A stretch of 64,000 nt of DNA from Skeletonema tropicum (GCA_037178625.1 CM074144.1:62001-126000), one strand, 5' to 3'. Positions 32,580-44,378 are shown, counted from the first letter of the stretch. The notes: a model not told the origin generated them from the sequence alone. Program-made: numbers and translations.

Positions 32580-34061
32580 TTATTTGACTTCCTTTAACTC
32601 TATCCACTTCGAGAAATACTCTGTGCTGCGATTGCTTTGGTGCCATAGTAATTGACCTGTTATGTCTCTCTTTCTCCTCTGCCACATATTCATTTTTGCA
32701 TCATCAAGCGCATCATCTATTAGTTGCAAGTTGTGCTCTTTATTGAACAAGGTGTTTAATAATTCAATTCCTTTGCTCTGACAACATTCCCACAACTCTT
32801 TTGTTGTGTAAAGGTTCACAGCTGCTTTTACAAACTCATCTTCATTTGACACTACACAGCCACCCCAATCATTTTCATCCAAGGCAGTTGAATCATTCAT
32901 CATCATGCCTTCTGCACCAATTGGCGTCGTCACTACTGGCAATCCGTAACCCCACGAGTCAATAATTTTCCCTTTGATACCCGCTCCAAATCGCAGCGGT
33001 GCAAGCAACACACGTCGTCGCAATAATGCTTCCTTTATGTCTTCAACATGTCCATGCACGTAGAACCCCAACTTTTCGTCATGCATTGAACGCACCTCGT
33101 TAGTTGGATATGCACCATATACATGCAGTCTAGCATCAGGAAGAAGAGATCGTATCCGAGGCCAAATGCGTCTCAATAAACGTACAGAATCTACATTTGG
33201 TGGGTGTTTAAAGCCACCTATTGAAACGAAATCACAACGCTCATCGTGGCTCATGGTCGATTTCTGCTCTACTCTCGTCTGGAAGAATGAGGCAGGAATT
33301 AATTTCGAAGGAGGAACATTCCATGACGGCTGCTTCAGCATTTTCATTTCTGAGTTTGAGCAAACCAGCACTAGATCTGATCGATGTATTGACGCAAGCT
33401 CTCTCAGAAGTGTACTATGTGCTTTTTTGTGCTGCGGCAGATCTTCCACCCATTCATGCATAGATGGGTCAAATTTCATTACTGCATCTATCAGTTCAGA
33501 CGTCATCTCAGTTTGCTTATTTGTTTCGTTTTTGTTGGCCTCCTGTTGATCAATTTCTTTAACCAACAGCTGCCGCCCAACGCGTATTGAATGAAAATCT
33601 TGCATATCAAGAATACGCAGAGCATTAGGACATCTTTCACGTATTCGAAAAGAATAGGCTTCCTCGGCATAAAACCTATCAAATACAACAGCACTTATTG
33701 GACCGTGCCTGCTTTGAATATGCTGCAGCAGATCCGTCATGTCATCCGTCCGATTTGGCTTGATGTGATGCCAGTGCACATCATTTGCATACCGTGTCAT
33801 GCTCATGCTCTCTTTCATTGGCGCCCCGCATCCAAAGTGAACGCTGCCAAATCTAGCCGCAAAGTGATTTAGAAGAGAAACTGTACGAATACCAGCTGCT
33901 GTTGCATTTGGCTCTGGCCACGAAGTTGGCGAGAGGAATAAAATTGAGCTCGCTTCTGTGGTGGATGACGAGAATAATCTTATGCCGTAAGAGGACCAAG
34001 AAACAAAATCGCGATGCCACCGAGAAGAAGAAACCAAGACTAATCGATGATTGAAGATCAT
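32580..34061 (-). CDS. GT4-type (group 1) glycosyltransferase
   Basis: A 493-residue single-exon gene. The N-terminus is rich in Ser, Arg and hydroxylated residues (RWHRDFVSWSSYGIRLFSSS) and may be an organelle-targeting peptide. The GT-B fold is indicated by an N-terminal nucleotide-binding-like segment (AAGIRTVSLLNHF) and a C-terminal donor-binding segment with FVSIGGFKHPPNVDS, LHVYGAYP, APLRFGAGIKGKIID and GYGLPVVTTPIGAEGM, as in retaining GT4 enzymes. Sugar donor and acceptor cannot be told. The stop is TAA at 32580. The first about 115 codons and 450 bp upstream are duplicated at 50385-51715. Confidence 0.85.
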   Translation of the reverse strand: MIFNHRLVLVSSSRWHRDFVSWSSYGIRLFSSSTTEASSILFLSPTSWPEPNATAAGIRTVSLLNHFAARFGSVHFGCGAPMKESMSMTRYANDVHWHHIKPNRTDDMTDLLQHIQSRHGPISAVVFDRFYAEEAYSFRIRERCPNALRILDMQDFHSIRVGRQLLVKEIDQQEANKNETNKQTEMTSELIDAVMKFDPSMHEWVEDLPQHKKAHSTLLRELASIHRSDLVLVCSNSEMKMLKQPSWNVPPSKLIPASFFQTRVEQKSTMSHDERCDFVSIGGFKHPPNVDSVRLLRRIWPRIRSLLPDARLHVYGAYPTNEVRSMHDEKLGFYVHGHVEDIKEALLRRRVLLAPLRFGAGIKGKIIDSWGYGLPVVTTPIGAEGMMMNDSTALDENDWGGCVVSNEDEFVKAAVNLYTTKELWECCQSKGIELLNTLFNKEHNLQLIDDALDDAKMNMWQRRKRDITGQLLWHQSNRSTEYFSKWIELKEVK

Positions 34062-34500
34062 TCTTATAATTTGTTAGATGATTGGATTGCTCTGAAACGA
34101 CCCAGTAAGTAGTATCAATCCAAGCTTCGACAAAGCATTGCGGAAATCTGACGAGCTCTAGCGTAGCGTGGCCGCGTCATGTATGTAACGTTTCTGTACG
34201 TGGGCTGTAAATAGGTACATGGGTAGGAATCAGCTAGCCAGATTTTTTGTACATAGAGGGTTCCCCACCAAAGAGGCCTCATTCTCGCTTTTTGGTTAGT
34301 TCAAACTTTGGATAATGTGAGAATAGACTGGGGCAAATACAAAAACTGTGGGGTGAAATTTGTGTTGAGCATAATTTTAACACCTTTCTCTACCACACTC
34401 TATAGTTTATATAATTATCCCTTAGGATATTTTGTTTGCCGAGTCTTAATTGGGTTGGCGTTAGGGGGGCTTGCGCTCTTCGACTCCAAGAAGGTAGCAG
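33720..34500. repeat. Segmental duplication (partner 50385-51715)
   Basis: The 5' part of the GT4 gene and its upstream region, including TCAGCTAGCCAGATTTTTTG and CTTCGACTCCAAGAAGG, recur at 50385-50785 and 51296-51715. The partner copy carries about 510 bp of extra sequence between the two halves. Confidence 0.85.
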
Positions 34501-34813
34501 CTGTTACTTCGACATGGATGTTCTCGGCATGGATTTGATGCTCCCAAAGGAAGAACAGCAAGGAGCGAGTCAAGCTGCTGTTCCTCTGCACCAGTCATCT
34601 CATCGAAATGAGGTTCAGAACAATGTTGTGACTACTACCTTGCCTGTTGGACTATCCTTAGCTTCCAGAGAAGGATATGGTGAGATGCCTTCTGCTTTAT
34701 TGTCGGCAGGTGGTGTCTCTCACTCTCCAGCTGGGATGTACTTCTCCTCTCTAGCTGGCGATCCTGTGCCGTCGGATTTTGCACCCTCAGCGGTAGCTGG
34801 GCCGGTTGATTAA
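34436..34813 (+). other. Hypothetical open frame next to the helicase remnant
   Basis: A 125-codon open frame, partly within the duplicated upstream region. Its second half (PVGLSLASREGYGEMPS, SPAGMYFSSLAGDP) is not in the partner copy. It is in a different frame from the helicase that follows and has no recognised domain. It could be a remnant of the missing helicase N-terminal region. Confidence 0.3.
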
Positions 34814-36039
34814 GTGAGGAGCGGGGACATTCACATCTGCCAATCTGTGCAGAAGATGATGTTCTCTACTCAAACTCCAATGCAGCTTCGGTTTGGGAGA
34901 ATACCATCAACTGTGCCATCTTTCTTGATAACAGCCACAGATTCATAGATGACCCCGAGTTTGGGGAAATACTCGCTAGAATGAGGATGGGTGAGGACAC
35001 ACGTGAAGACAGAAACCTAATAAACAAGCGAGTAGTGAGCACTAGCACTAGCTCAACCTCCACGCTTACATTGCCAGAACACTCACCTGACGCATGTTTC
35101 GCATGCTCTACCAACAAAGAAAGAAACGGCATCACGGCAGCAACATTCAAAATGCACATAGAAGAAACGCACCCTACCATTGTTGATGATAGTCCACCAC
35201 CTGACCACACTCTCATAATTGAGGCATCAATATCCAAAGCAACCCATTCTGATACTGAGGATGAAAGAGCCAACACCAAAACCAAGAAGAGGAGGACAAA
35301 ACAGAGGTGCATGCAACGCAGAAAGGTTTCTGCAGCTTTCCACGACACCATTACCACGCAGCTGGGAGATGATGACATAAGGTCGACCAACTTTGCCTCA
35401 AATGGAGCTAAAATTGAGCCTGCCCTACGAATTTACCCCGGATCCCACCATATGTGTATAACGAATGAGGATCTTGACAAAGGGCGAGGCAATGGGACCC
35501 TTTGCAAATGCTTGAAAGTCAAACTCAGAAAGGATGGTCGAGAGAGGAGGTGGAAAAATTGGGATGGAAAGAAGGTATGGACTGTTTCTGTCGACGACGT
35601 GGAGTGGGTAGAGTTCGAGCACTACCCGACTACTGGCACCAAAGCACGGACCTTCAAGCTCAAACCACAAGAATTTTCGGCCACTATCAAGTTCCCTCTG
35701 ACTGAAACAATAAATACAACAGTGGGCAATGCACAAGTCAAGCAGGTTCCTGTCAACTCCAACACAGCAACAACTGGCCACAAGCTGCAGGGAATGTCAA
35801 AAGACATCCTCATTGTGAATGACTGGAACTATCGATGCGTGAACTGGATATACGTTGTCTTGTCAAGGGTGAGAACACTAGCTGGACTATACCTAATGAA
35901 ACCATTGGACCTCGAGCGCAGCTTCAATGTTCCTGAAAATCTCATTCGCTTCGAGCAACGTTTGAAGGACACCAAAGAACGACCAATTCTCGACATGTTG
36001 GGTTACCAATCGAATGCAGAGATGGATACAATGCAGTGA
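34814..36039 (+). pseudogene. PIF1-like helicase, C-terminal part only (type 1)
   Basis: PIF1-like helicases unwind DNA 5' to 3' and in many genomes come from Helitrons. This frame starts after a TGA without its own ATG. It shows HRFIDDPEFGEILARMRMGE, INKRVV, ACSTNKERNG, a basic linker, YPGSHHMCITNEDL, NGTLCK and then the last helicase motifs (TGHKLQGMSKD and YVVLSRVRTLAGLYL). The Walker A and B part that should lie upstream is absent. It ends in TGA at 36039. It may be spliced from a lost exon, but no acceptor was found. A related copy with an internal deletion is at 59041-59705, and both are followed by the same GCAGCAAGAGAATTTCGTGC sequence. Confidence 0.75.
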
Positions 36040-37560
36040 AGAGTTTTAGTAATAATCAGAAAGTCCATAACAACAACTAGAGAATACATTAAACATCTCT
36101 ACTTGATGAACCTTTTGGATCTGTGAAAGCACCTACAATACCCAAAAAACAAATGCTCAATTTTGTGCAGCAAGAGAATTTCGTGCAGCAAGAACAGAAG
36201 CGCGAAAGCCGGGAGAAGCTTGCCCTGCCTGCCGCCGCACGCCAATTCTCAATTCTATCAATTCACCACTTCGTACTTCGCAGGCATGCAGCGCGAACGA
36301 ACAGCGAATTGAGAGCTGAGGAAAATGCACGTCCGGGGATGTACGTCATGTGGATGCCAAATGTACGTCATGTGGATGCCAAATGCACGTCATGTGTAAC
36401 GCTTTTTTCTGCAGTTTCATGTCATGTGTATCCAATAACTATTAGTTTTATGCCAAATGCACGTCATGTGTATGCCAAATGTACGCCCAAATTTAGCGCA
36501 TAAATAGCGATTATACAATCACCGTTCAAACTGCCATTAGATCCCATTGAAATTCACGTCCACCGGGATCTTCGCCCAAACTCAAAATGCCAAATGTACG
36601 TCATGTGCATGCCAAATGCACGTCATGTGTAATGCTTGTTGTTTTGCAATTTATCAAAACGGCACTGCCCATTGTAGCAGTACCCATAGCCCTCTAAGTA
36701 TGTCGGGGAAGGCAGTGACGGCACTCACATCTCACATCTCACAACCTCTCAAAACGAACCTTCGATGCTCCTTCGATGCATCACCAACCACCAACACGCA
36801 CCGGCCCATCAACAACTTGGCTGGCACATTCAACATGACATCCTATGGATTATTCTACTTTTTCTGCTGTTGATAGTGTCCCTTATCTTTTTGGTCCAGC
36901 GGTTGTGAGTGAGGTGAAAGAGATCAATTTGCCAAAACAACAAGCAGCGACTGGGCCTTAGATGCTTGGTTAATCCTTGCGTCTACCACCTCATAAATCG
37001 AGGTTTATTTAATGGCTTTGGCTGTGTTTGTTTTCAAATAAAGTCTCGGCAACCTTTCTCCAGACATCTAGAAATTATACAATTCTACCCTCAATGACCA
37101 CCACCGATCTATTACGAACGTAACAATTCACAGACGATTTATTTCATTTTGCATCAAACCACCATGTCAACCGGTCCATCAATGAATCATCAAAGCTATG
37201 GCCATCAAACAAGAGGTGCGGAGGTGAAGATGTTTTTGTACAAAAGATGACTGCCTGTGGTACCTACGTACTTACTAGGACTTACCAATAAACGTATGTA
37301 GGATGAGGCTGTTATACATAAGAGTAAAGTTACCAATAAATGTTTAAAGGATAACCCTTCAAGGACGTACATCACAAGAAAGTGGACGTGCAGGGGACGT
37401 ACACCCCGGACGTGCATTTTCGTGGTGCCGCGAATTGAAAGGAAACGTAGCTACTTATCAGTATATAGTACGTATGTAAGTACATAAGTATGTCTGCCTA
37501 CATATCTTCCAACTTCCAATTCACATAACCCTTTTAAAACCCTACCTGCGGTCTCTATGA
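36040..37560. other. Non-coding stretch with ACGTCA repeats
   Basis: Nothing supported as coding. Apart from the ACGTCA repeat (36342-36640), reading frames at 36123-36503 and 36547-36873 (+) follow the repeats and have no domain. From about 37561 the upstream region of VRF-WY copy D begins. Confidence 0.4.
36342..36640 (+). repeat. Dispersed ACGTCATGTG repeats (22-bp unit)
   Basis: At least six ACGTCATGTG elements, most next to ATGCCAAATG. The first three are spaced 22 bp apart from 36342. TGACGT (here ACGTCA on the top strand) is the core of cAMP/CO2-responsive elements described in a diatom carbonic anhydrase promoter. A regulatory role here is inference. Confidence 0.6.
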
Positions 37561-37770
37561 GGTTGTTTGGTCACTAACGTCTCACTTTGATCGCTTTTAC
37601 ATCGCTAGAGAAGCCGTCATCTGGAACTTGAACCTTTGCAGCAGCTGGCAAAGCTGCAGGCCTGTTTGCGTGATCGCGGATAATCCTCTGTAGTCGTGGA
37701 TTTATGCACTAAGAGATCGTAAATTGTCATGGATTTCCCCGTCCACTTCAATTGTCAGGCTTGGGGATTG

Positions 37771-37794
37771 TACGCTCACTCAGTTCGACAGCTT
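37771..37794 (+). promoter_or_regulatory. Conserved upstream block of the VRF-WY family (copy D)
   Basis: TACGCTCACTCAGTT followed by CGACAGCTT, about 85-105 bp before the start codon. It matches the blocks before copies C and F. The region around it back to about 37561 also resembles sequence upstream of copy F and the decayed copy at 51100. Confidence 0.55.
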
Positions 37795-37876
37795 TAATCA
37801 TAAATATAATAAAATATTATTATATGCACAACACACAATACAGCTTAGAACAATAATATACTATCCATTCACTAAC

Positions 37877-38335
37877 ATGGCGTCTGAACTGATCGTAGAA
37901 TTCCCTCCCAAACGCAACCATACCGTTGTGCGATTTGCGGAAACAAAACAGCTTTACACAGTTGCACGGCACGAAGACAAAAACGAGCTGTGGTATACCA
38001 AGACAGAATACATCTCAATGAAGCGTGATATCAGGCGAGATGTCCTACAAGCTCGCGCAAGTGATTCGACTTCCGATAAAGGCAGTGGCTTCTGGATTGG
38101 TATTTCTCATCTACTCACACCGGCTTGTACGTTCGAGGTGCAGGCTTGCAGACGTCGATGCGTACGTGCAGTCCTCGCAGAGCAGGCGAGACAAGAATCA
38201 TGTGGAAATTTCAGGTCAGAATATATTGCACTTGCTTCGTTAGCGGAAACAAGGAGGGCTGTATTGAGAGCTAGGAAGCTTGGTAGGTTTCACCAGGATT
38301 CCATAAAAGAATATTGCAGTCAAACTTCTCTTTAA
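37877..38335 (+). CDS. VRF-WY family protein, copy D
   Basis: 152 residues from the ATG at 37877, chosen because it aligns with MASELIVEFPPKR in the other copies; the open frame itself extends to 37724. Motifs are VVRFAETKQLY, NELWYTKTEY, SGFWIGISHLL and CRRRCVRAVLAEQA. It is closest to copy F, with which it shares the upstream region, and its end (DSIKEYCSQTSL) differs from F because of a small change near the stop. The function is unknown. Confidence 0.8.
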   Translation: MASELIVEFPPKRNHTVVRFAETKQLYTVARHEDKNELWYTKTEYISMKRDIRRDVLQARASDSTSDKGSGFWIGISHLLTPACTFEVQACRRRCVRAVLAEQARQESCGNFRSEYIALASLAETRRAVLRARKLGRFHQDSIKEYCSQTSL

Positions 38336-39971
38336 AGGTGGTGTGTATTACAATCTATGTAAAATAAGAATAACTATGACAATGATAACTGAGTAATTGT
38401 AAAAGTTAGAAAATGCTAGAGTGATCGTCAAATTGACATTGTATATTCACATCTATCATCTCTGTTAGCTTTATTTTTTGTGTATGACAGCCATGGTCAT
38501 AGCAGATACACTAACACTACAGTGCTTCATCTTTGCCATTGTTGTTATGAAAAGAGAGTCTAGTGGGAGGCTTTGAAGTAAGGGTACAACAAAGAATAGC
38601 CTTGTGCACGTGAGCTCTAGCCATCCTTTTTTTTGCCCAACTGTCGCTAAGTATGTAAACGACCCTAGAAAAGATTGATTGCAAATTGTCTCAATACAAT
38701 CCTGGTGAATGAAGCCTACCGAGCATCCTAGCTCTCAACAAGTCGTCCTGTTTTGGCCAACGAAGCAAGTGTAATATCCTCCTGCCTGAAACTTCCATAC
38801 GTGTCCTGTCTCGCCTGCCCCGCGAAGACTTCACGTACGCATCGACGACCCTAGCCTACAAACTAAAAGCTGAACCCAAACGTCTAGGCGTGCCCATCGA
38901 CATGGAGGTTGCACGCCGATCCCATGAGATCGAATGAGAGCTCGAGCGAGTTGGGGAGATCGGCGCCCTCCATCGTCCGTCCGTCACAACAATCAAGTAC
39001 TTTCAGTACTGGACTAAAGTTCCTACTACCTGCTGGGGGCGGACACGATCGGTACGACTAGCCGGACACTAGAGAGAGGAGAGGCACTTCAGAAGAGAGA
39101 GACAAGGAGTGGTGCGAAAATTGGGTTAAACTCTCAGTTTGACCCCCTCTTGCCCTGACAAGCCAAACTAGGGTTAGAATGAAAGTTCTAGCCCTAGTGG
39201 AGCTGATATGCCCACCTGGTTGCGTTTGCGCAACCTCAGGGCAAGGAGGAGGGGGTGATGAGAACTCCCCACCTGCACAGAAAGGAAGGTTGGATGTGAT
39301 GGAGGCTGTGTCAAGGCCAGCATCACAGAACAAACTTATTCTGGGCTTCGAGCCACTCCTTTCTCTGAGACCTGAGGTGATGAAATGCCTCTCCATATAC
39401 GAAGTGAGGTTCCCTGGCCGCCTGCGCCGTCTGTTCACAGGGAATGCCTGAAAGCGGAATAAACAAAAGAGAACTGACATTTTTCATGGAAAAACGAAAA
39501 TTTTGACATACAAATCGTACCTTTTGGGAGAAAACTGAGGGGGTAGCGGATGAGTTGACTCCCTGAGTGTTGACCCGTCGAGTGCAGTGTTGTCCCAAGA
39601 CCCGGCAATCTCATCCATGCAACGAGATTTGTCGACGTCTCCCCTAGATAATGTGCCTGCGGCCACCCAACCCTAACCCTTGCCATCAGTTTTTTACATG
39701 GCAAAAAGCTAGTGTACTCTCACATGCATTTCTCAGCGGGGAATTGGAATTTTCGGCCATCCAACATATGTATAGAGTCGACAATATAGTCGACGAAAGG
39801 TTGGTTGTACTGGAAATGCATACTAGACATCTTCCTGAGAATTAATTTTGGCCATGAGAGCTGCTCTCTAACTGAAAGCTCTAACAAAATTGTGAAAAAA
39901 TCGATCTGTAGTCACAGAATCGGGGAAAAAAGGATGAGAAGAGAAAGTGGGCTGCCGTGGAAAGGTCAATA
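38336..39971. other. Gene-poor stretch with family fragment
   Basis: Besides the 3' fragment at 38698-38853 (-), reading frames at 39058-39480 (-) and 39179-39451 (+) have no recognised motifs. Near 38870-39000 the plus strand reads LKAEPKRLGVPIDMEVARR, which is coding-like, then stops; I cannot name it. Confidence 0.4.
38698..38853 (-). pseudogene. 3' fragment of a VRF-WY gene
   Basis: The minus strand matches the last third of the family (ATGCGTACGTGAAG, then AGGCGAGACAGGACA and TTGAGAGCTAGGATGCTCGG) with small indels. The fragment ends abruptly at 38853, inside the CRRRCVRAV region. Confidence 0.75.
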
Positions 39972-41839
39972 GTCATTTTGGATATAAAAAGGTATTTTTC
40001 ACCCCAACAACCAGCCAAATCTTGTTGCGACGCAGAAAATCTGGAATACTACGCCAATATTGGCCAATAATATGCCGATGCTATAAGTTGAAATACTAAT
40101 AACTTTCTATTTATACTGTTTGGAATGCATCTTCAACGTTTGGTGGTGGTGCTCCGTTCAACTGCTGCGATATTTGCTGTAATCACGCACAAACACTAAA
40201 AAAATCTTGAAAAAGTGCATCTGACATGACGAATCCGAAGGCAAACCATAGCATTATCGATCCCATACACCCTCCATCAACACTAAGAAGACACTCCCTA
40301 ACCCAATTTTTCACGCTGATTCCAATTATGTAAGCTGCAGCGTCCAATTCAAAGTAGTTTTGATGCTAATTGTGGGTGATGCACATACACATGAATGGCT
40401 GCACATACCGGGCATGCCATAAGATGCTCATGTTTATGTAATTTAGACAACATAATAGTAGCATATCATTAATAACTCCTTCCATATGCTATGATACTTG
40501 CTTAATTTAATCGGATTTATCAACATCTATGCAATCATGGAGTTTTATGTCGATCATTCGGCCTCTCATTTAATGAGACTAGGTGGAAAGCCACTGATAA
40601 CAGTTATAACGCTGTCTCCAACCACAGCAAAAGGCGGAAAATAGATGGTTGTTGATTCAATGAGGCGAAAGGTTCCCAATTGTACATGGCGGAGACGTCA
40701 ATATCATGCCAAAACACTTGTCTAGGCGACTGCAGGTGGGCTTCTCATAACCCACAATCAGTAGTTTTCCAGGAGAAACCGAGAGTTGCAGTAGTCACTG
40801 TGCAAATGTGGAGCAGTCCAGCTTAACAACCTCGATTATCACATAGTAGACAAGACCTCTATGATCCATGATGTGGTTTCAACATGTTTTGTGTCAGATA
40901 TAAACCCACTATTTGACGGAGATAAATTGTGGAAATCTTTCTTAATCGACTACACAGATTGGATATGTTGGATAGGCGTTGAATGAGACCCACACCCGGT
41001 CATTTAGCGCATATTCCGTCCATATATAATATATTGGTCGCCAATACAAACTTTTTTGCTGTTTAACGGGCCGCAACGACGCCTTTGTGATACTGGCTAC
41101 ACGTGCTCTGCGGGCGGAGGGGATGAAAATCACCGCCGCTATTGTGGCGGTCAAACGTCTCTTTTTGCTGAATATGGCGAGCCGCCGATAGAACTATTGA
41201 ATTCAGCGTCAAAAACTGACCTAGTGACTACATCATTACTTCGGAATGTCGACATTTATTTGTGTACTGAGGGTAGTAGGATGTGAGACTTCATGGTGCA
41301 CAACTCTTTTTTGTGTCGCAAAATGGGATTTCGGATTTGCGACGAATGGCGCCTTTGCGACGAATGGCGCGCCGACTAGCAAGGGACAAGGGACATGATG
41401 ATGCGGTCTGTCATGTCTCCACAAACAAACCAAATCGTAGCCTAAACAAACTCAGTGTGTTTGTTTGATCACCATGCAATCCGCATCGCTGCTACAGGTT
41501 CATGAGCCCACTACGGGCTTGGACCAGCTACAGGACAAATAACGAGGTAGGATTGAAGACACCCGTCTCGACTGTCCACCACCACAAATACACCTTAAGA
41601 TTGTGGTGTCGTGGATTTTGTGATACTTTAACAATTTCACCACCTTATTTGGACGAAGAAAATGCAAACAACTATGTAACAGAAATTTTAAAGTACGTCT
41701 GGTGGGCCCTCAAGAGGCGACATTATCTACGCTAAGTGATAACGAACATAAATGCAAACAACTAACATAATACTTACATAAATAGGCACAATATTGATCA
41801 TCCTCTACTGACATGGCTTCCGAATTGATCGTAGACTTC
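39972..41839. repeat. 1.87 kb duplicated segment, copy 1 (partner 60120-62005)
   Basis: 1868 bp that recur at 60120-62005 (1886 bp). The whole length difference is one extra 18-bp unit (TTTGCGACGAATGGCGCC, two versus three copies). The small reading frames at 40942-41154 (-), 41056-41286 (+) and 41502-41735 (+) are unchanged between copies. No known domain is recognised in it. The right end is the first nine codons of a VRF-WY gene (41813-41839), after which this copy turns into inverted sequence. Confidence 0.9.
41813..41839 (+). pseudogene. First nine codons of a VRF-WY gene, cut off
   Basis: ATGGCTTCCGAATTG followed by ATCGTAGACTTC is the same as the start of copy E. The match ends at 41839, where sequence homologous to the reverse strand of 40468-40687 begins. 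Confidence 0.85.
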
Positions 41840-41842
41840 ATG

Positions 41843-42072
41843 TGCAATTGGGAACCTTTCGCCTCATCAAATCAACAGCCATCTATTGTGCGCCTTTTGC
41901 TGTGGTTGGAGACAATGTTACAACTGTTATCAGTGCCTTTCCTACAAAATCTCATGGAATGAGAGGCCGAATGATCGACATAAAACTCCATGATTGCGTA
42001 GATGTTGCGTGTATTTAATACATCCGAGTAAGCTAAACAATTATCATAGCTTAACAGATGGAGTTATTAAAC
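41843..42072. repeat. Inverted copy of 40468-40687
   Basis: Reverse complement of the central part of the 1.87 kb segment, with substitutions. It is separated from its partner by about 1.15 kb, which makes a foldback arrangement. Confidence 0.8.
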
Positions 42073-43477
42073 AGGGGCGCGCAGAATGGTGCGATAGTGG
42101 TGGCGTGCAGCGGTGTATGTGGCGGGTTCAGCGCGGGCCCTCGGGGCCTGTAAAGTATTGTGTCGTCATCTTGCTGTTGGCCATTTGCTGTGTGGCTTGT
42201 CAGTAGTCTTTATACAACGGAATTCGGCTATAAAGTTGCTCTGCAATGACGTTGGCCTTAATTGGTATAATTGTGCTGTGCACAATTTTACCAATTAGTC
42301 TCTTTACAATAGAATACGGCTATAAAGTTGCTCTGCAATGACGTTGTCAATCTTTATCAATGTGAAAAGAAATGTCTTGAATGCAATAAGCCACGAAGTC
42401 CTTATTACAAGCTAGGAGTTTTTCCAGATGATGGTAGTAAGCAATATAACCGAACTTTTATGATTCATTAATTACGAGTTTCGGTGGAGCTTAGCCACCT
42501 TCATCAGCGGTTCTAATTGCGTGGAGACAGGCCACAAAAAATTTGAATCAAAAGGTCTCAAGAATGAGAAAAGGCGTGGTAGCTGTCATTGTTCTAACGG
42601 TCGTAAGTTTTGTTGGCGTTTCGTGGGCGTGGGCCAGCGTACAAGGCATATCTTTTCCATCGGGGAGATCCAAAGTAGCGAGCAAATTACTTCCGGAACT
42701 TCAACTTGAAGTGTTGGGATTTTCCCCCCTCCTATCCCCGCTGAAATGCCCATTTTCATTGTCATTTAGATGCTATATCTTATGATTTAGATCTAAAAAT
42801 CGCTTGATTTGTGCTAAAAAGGACTTTTCCAGGCTAATTAAGTCAGATTGTCGATGAGCTTCTTCGTTCTTTCCGGTGTGCATCCCCGTCACCCTCTATT
42901 TTCTTAATTTTTTCTCTGAGTGACGTGGTAAACTTCGTTACTTAAGGAATTAGTACACTTGATTCCAATCGTCTTACGTCACAAAGTACCAGAAGTCAGG
43001 TGTTGGCAAAATCCAATGAACAAAAAAGTATTTAAGTTCATGCAGCAAGTACTCAGGTCGACATTGGCTCAATTACATTATCTGCCGAGTCGTCTATTGA
43101 TGCAAGTCTAAATAGACGCCGACGTTGGTTGCCGACGTGTTTGCATTTGAATAACTGCCGATCTTTGGCCACGTACTGATCAATACGTCAGTTCTTAACT
43201 CCACGTCGACGTCTTGTGTTGAGCTGAATCTTTTTGTCGACGTGTTGTCGATGTGTTGAACCACAAGATCTTGTGTTGCCGACGTAGCTTACGAAGGAAC
43301 TCGTTTACTTCATGACGTGGTTGGTTATTGATTGCATTGTTCTCTGCTGATTATTGCGCTGGTGCGTTGGCGGCGGTTATGTAGGCAGTTTGTACGTTGT
43401 CGAGCCGTTCAACAGCTCTCATAAATTATGCATTGCATCATTTACATCATCACATTTCTACATTGTCCGAATAAATA
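42073..43477. other. Non-coding stretch upstream of the two-exon gene
   Basis: It holds a direct repeat (42205-42255 and 42296-42346) around a small hairpin, and a region rich in CGACGT (about 43100-43310) before the start codon at 43478. Reading frames at 42521-42709 and 42543-42785 (+) have a hydrophobic signal-like start (VIVLTVVSFVGVSWAWASV) but no further support. Confidence 0.4.
42205..42346. repeat. Direct repeat of about 50 bp with intervening hairpin
   Basis: GGCTATAAAGTTGCTCTGCA recurs with flanks at a 91-bp period. Between the copies AATTGGTATAATTGTGC pairs with GCACAATTTTACCAATT. Confidence 0.85.
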
Positions 43478-44259
43478 ATGAAGTTTGGCAACACAAATCC
43501 AGTTATATCCACCGTTGGTAGTAATGGTAAGGGCTTCCGTGCCGTGCGGAATCGGAGCAATGTCGATGCACGTCTTACTTCGTCAGGGGTCAAGACTGCT
43601 GCTAAACCGTCGGCTCCTGTCATTGCATTGAGCGTAACAGACATCAATTGGCGTTTGGTGCGTACCGACGATCGTATCTTCTTTCTGCTAGCGTCTGTTG
43701 CATTAGGCGATGGGTTTGACGTTGCCAAGTTGGAGAAGGAACAACTGCTCTTTTCTGCTCTTTCCGTCTTTGAAGTCGGGTCAATCAAGTACATCCTGAA
43801 TGAACTGTCTGAACATTACCCGAATGTCCCAGTTGGTAAGACTGATTCTACTGACAAAGATGATCTGGTGTCTGCAGCGGTCAACTTCTTAATGTTTGCC
43901 GCTATTGCTCAGAAAGGAGGTACAAGCCAAGCGCCGTACACTTCAAATTGTGAGCATTTTTGGTAAGAGAGAAGGTTAAATTTCGTGTGGTTCAAAAGAT
44001 TTTGGTATTTTTGTTCATTGTACCGTTTTACAAATTCTGTCTTTCCTTTTTACTTACAAGTTTTTTTTTCAACCTTCAACTTCACACCAGTGATGAGAAC
44101 GGGAAACTTGTACTTGAAGACAAAACTCATTCGGGCTCCCGTGATCAACCTGTTCAAGATGATGATGAACCGGATTTGTCCGAGAAAGGTGCTGTCACGA
44201 AAAAGTCTAAACCGGTACCTGTCGGAGAGAAGGCCTCTCCTGATTCAACTATCATGTGA
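43478..44259 (+). CDS. Unknown two-exon protein
   Basis: Exon 1 is 43478-43962, the intron 43963-44090 (GTAAGA to CACCAG, 128 nt) and exon 2 44091-44259, giving 217 residues. The N-terminus is basic and Ser/Asn-rich. The middle is a helical region with RIFFLLASVALGDGFDVAKL, SIKYILNELSEHYP and VNFLMFAAIAQKGG. After the junction the tail is acidic, then Lys/Pro-rich (KKSKPVPVGEKASP). No signal or transmembrane span is clear. It lies about 120 bp before a PIF1-like helicase fragment and could belong to the same element, or be an unrelated gene. No family is recognised. Confidence 0.55.
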
Positions 44260-44378
44260 GTTTATTTTGTGTGCATGTGCACTGCCGCACTAAGTATCGC
44301 TTGCTTATTGAATCATTTTAGTATAATCGATCACTGAACAATTTTACCTAATAAACAAATGCAACTGCCTACGTAGAC

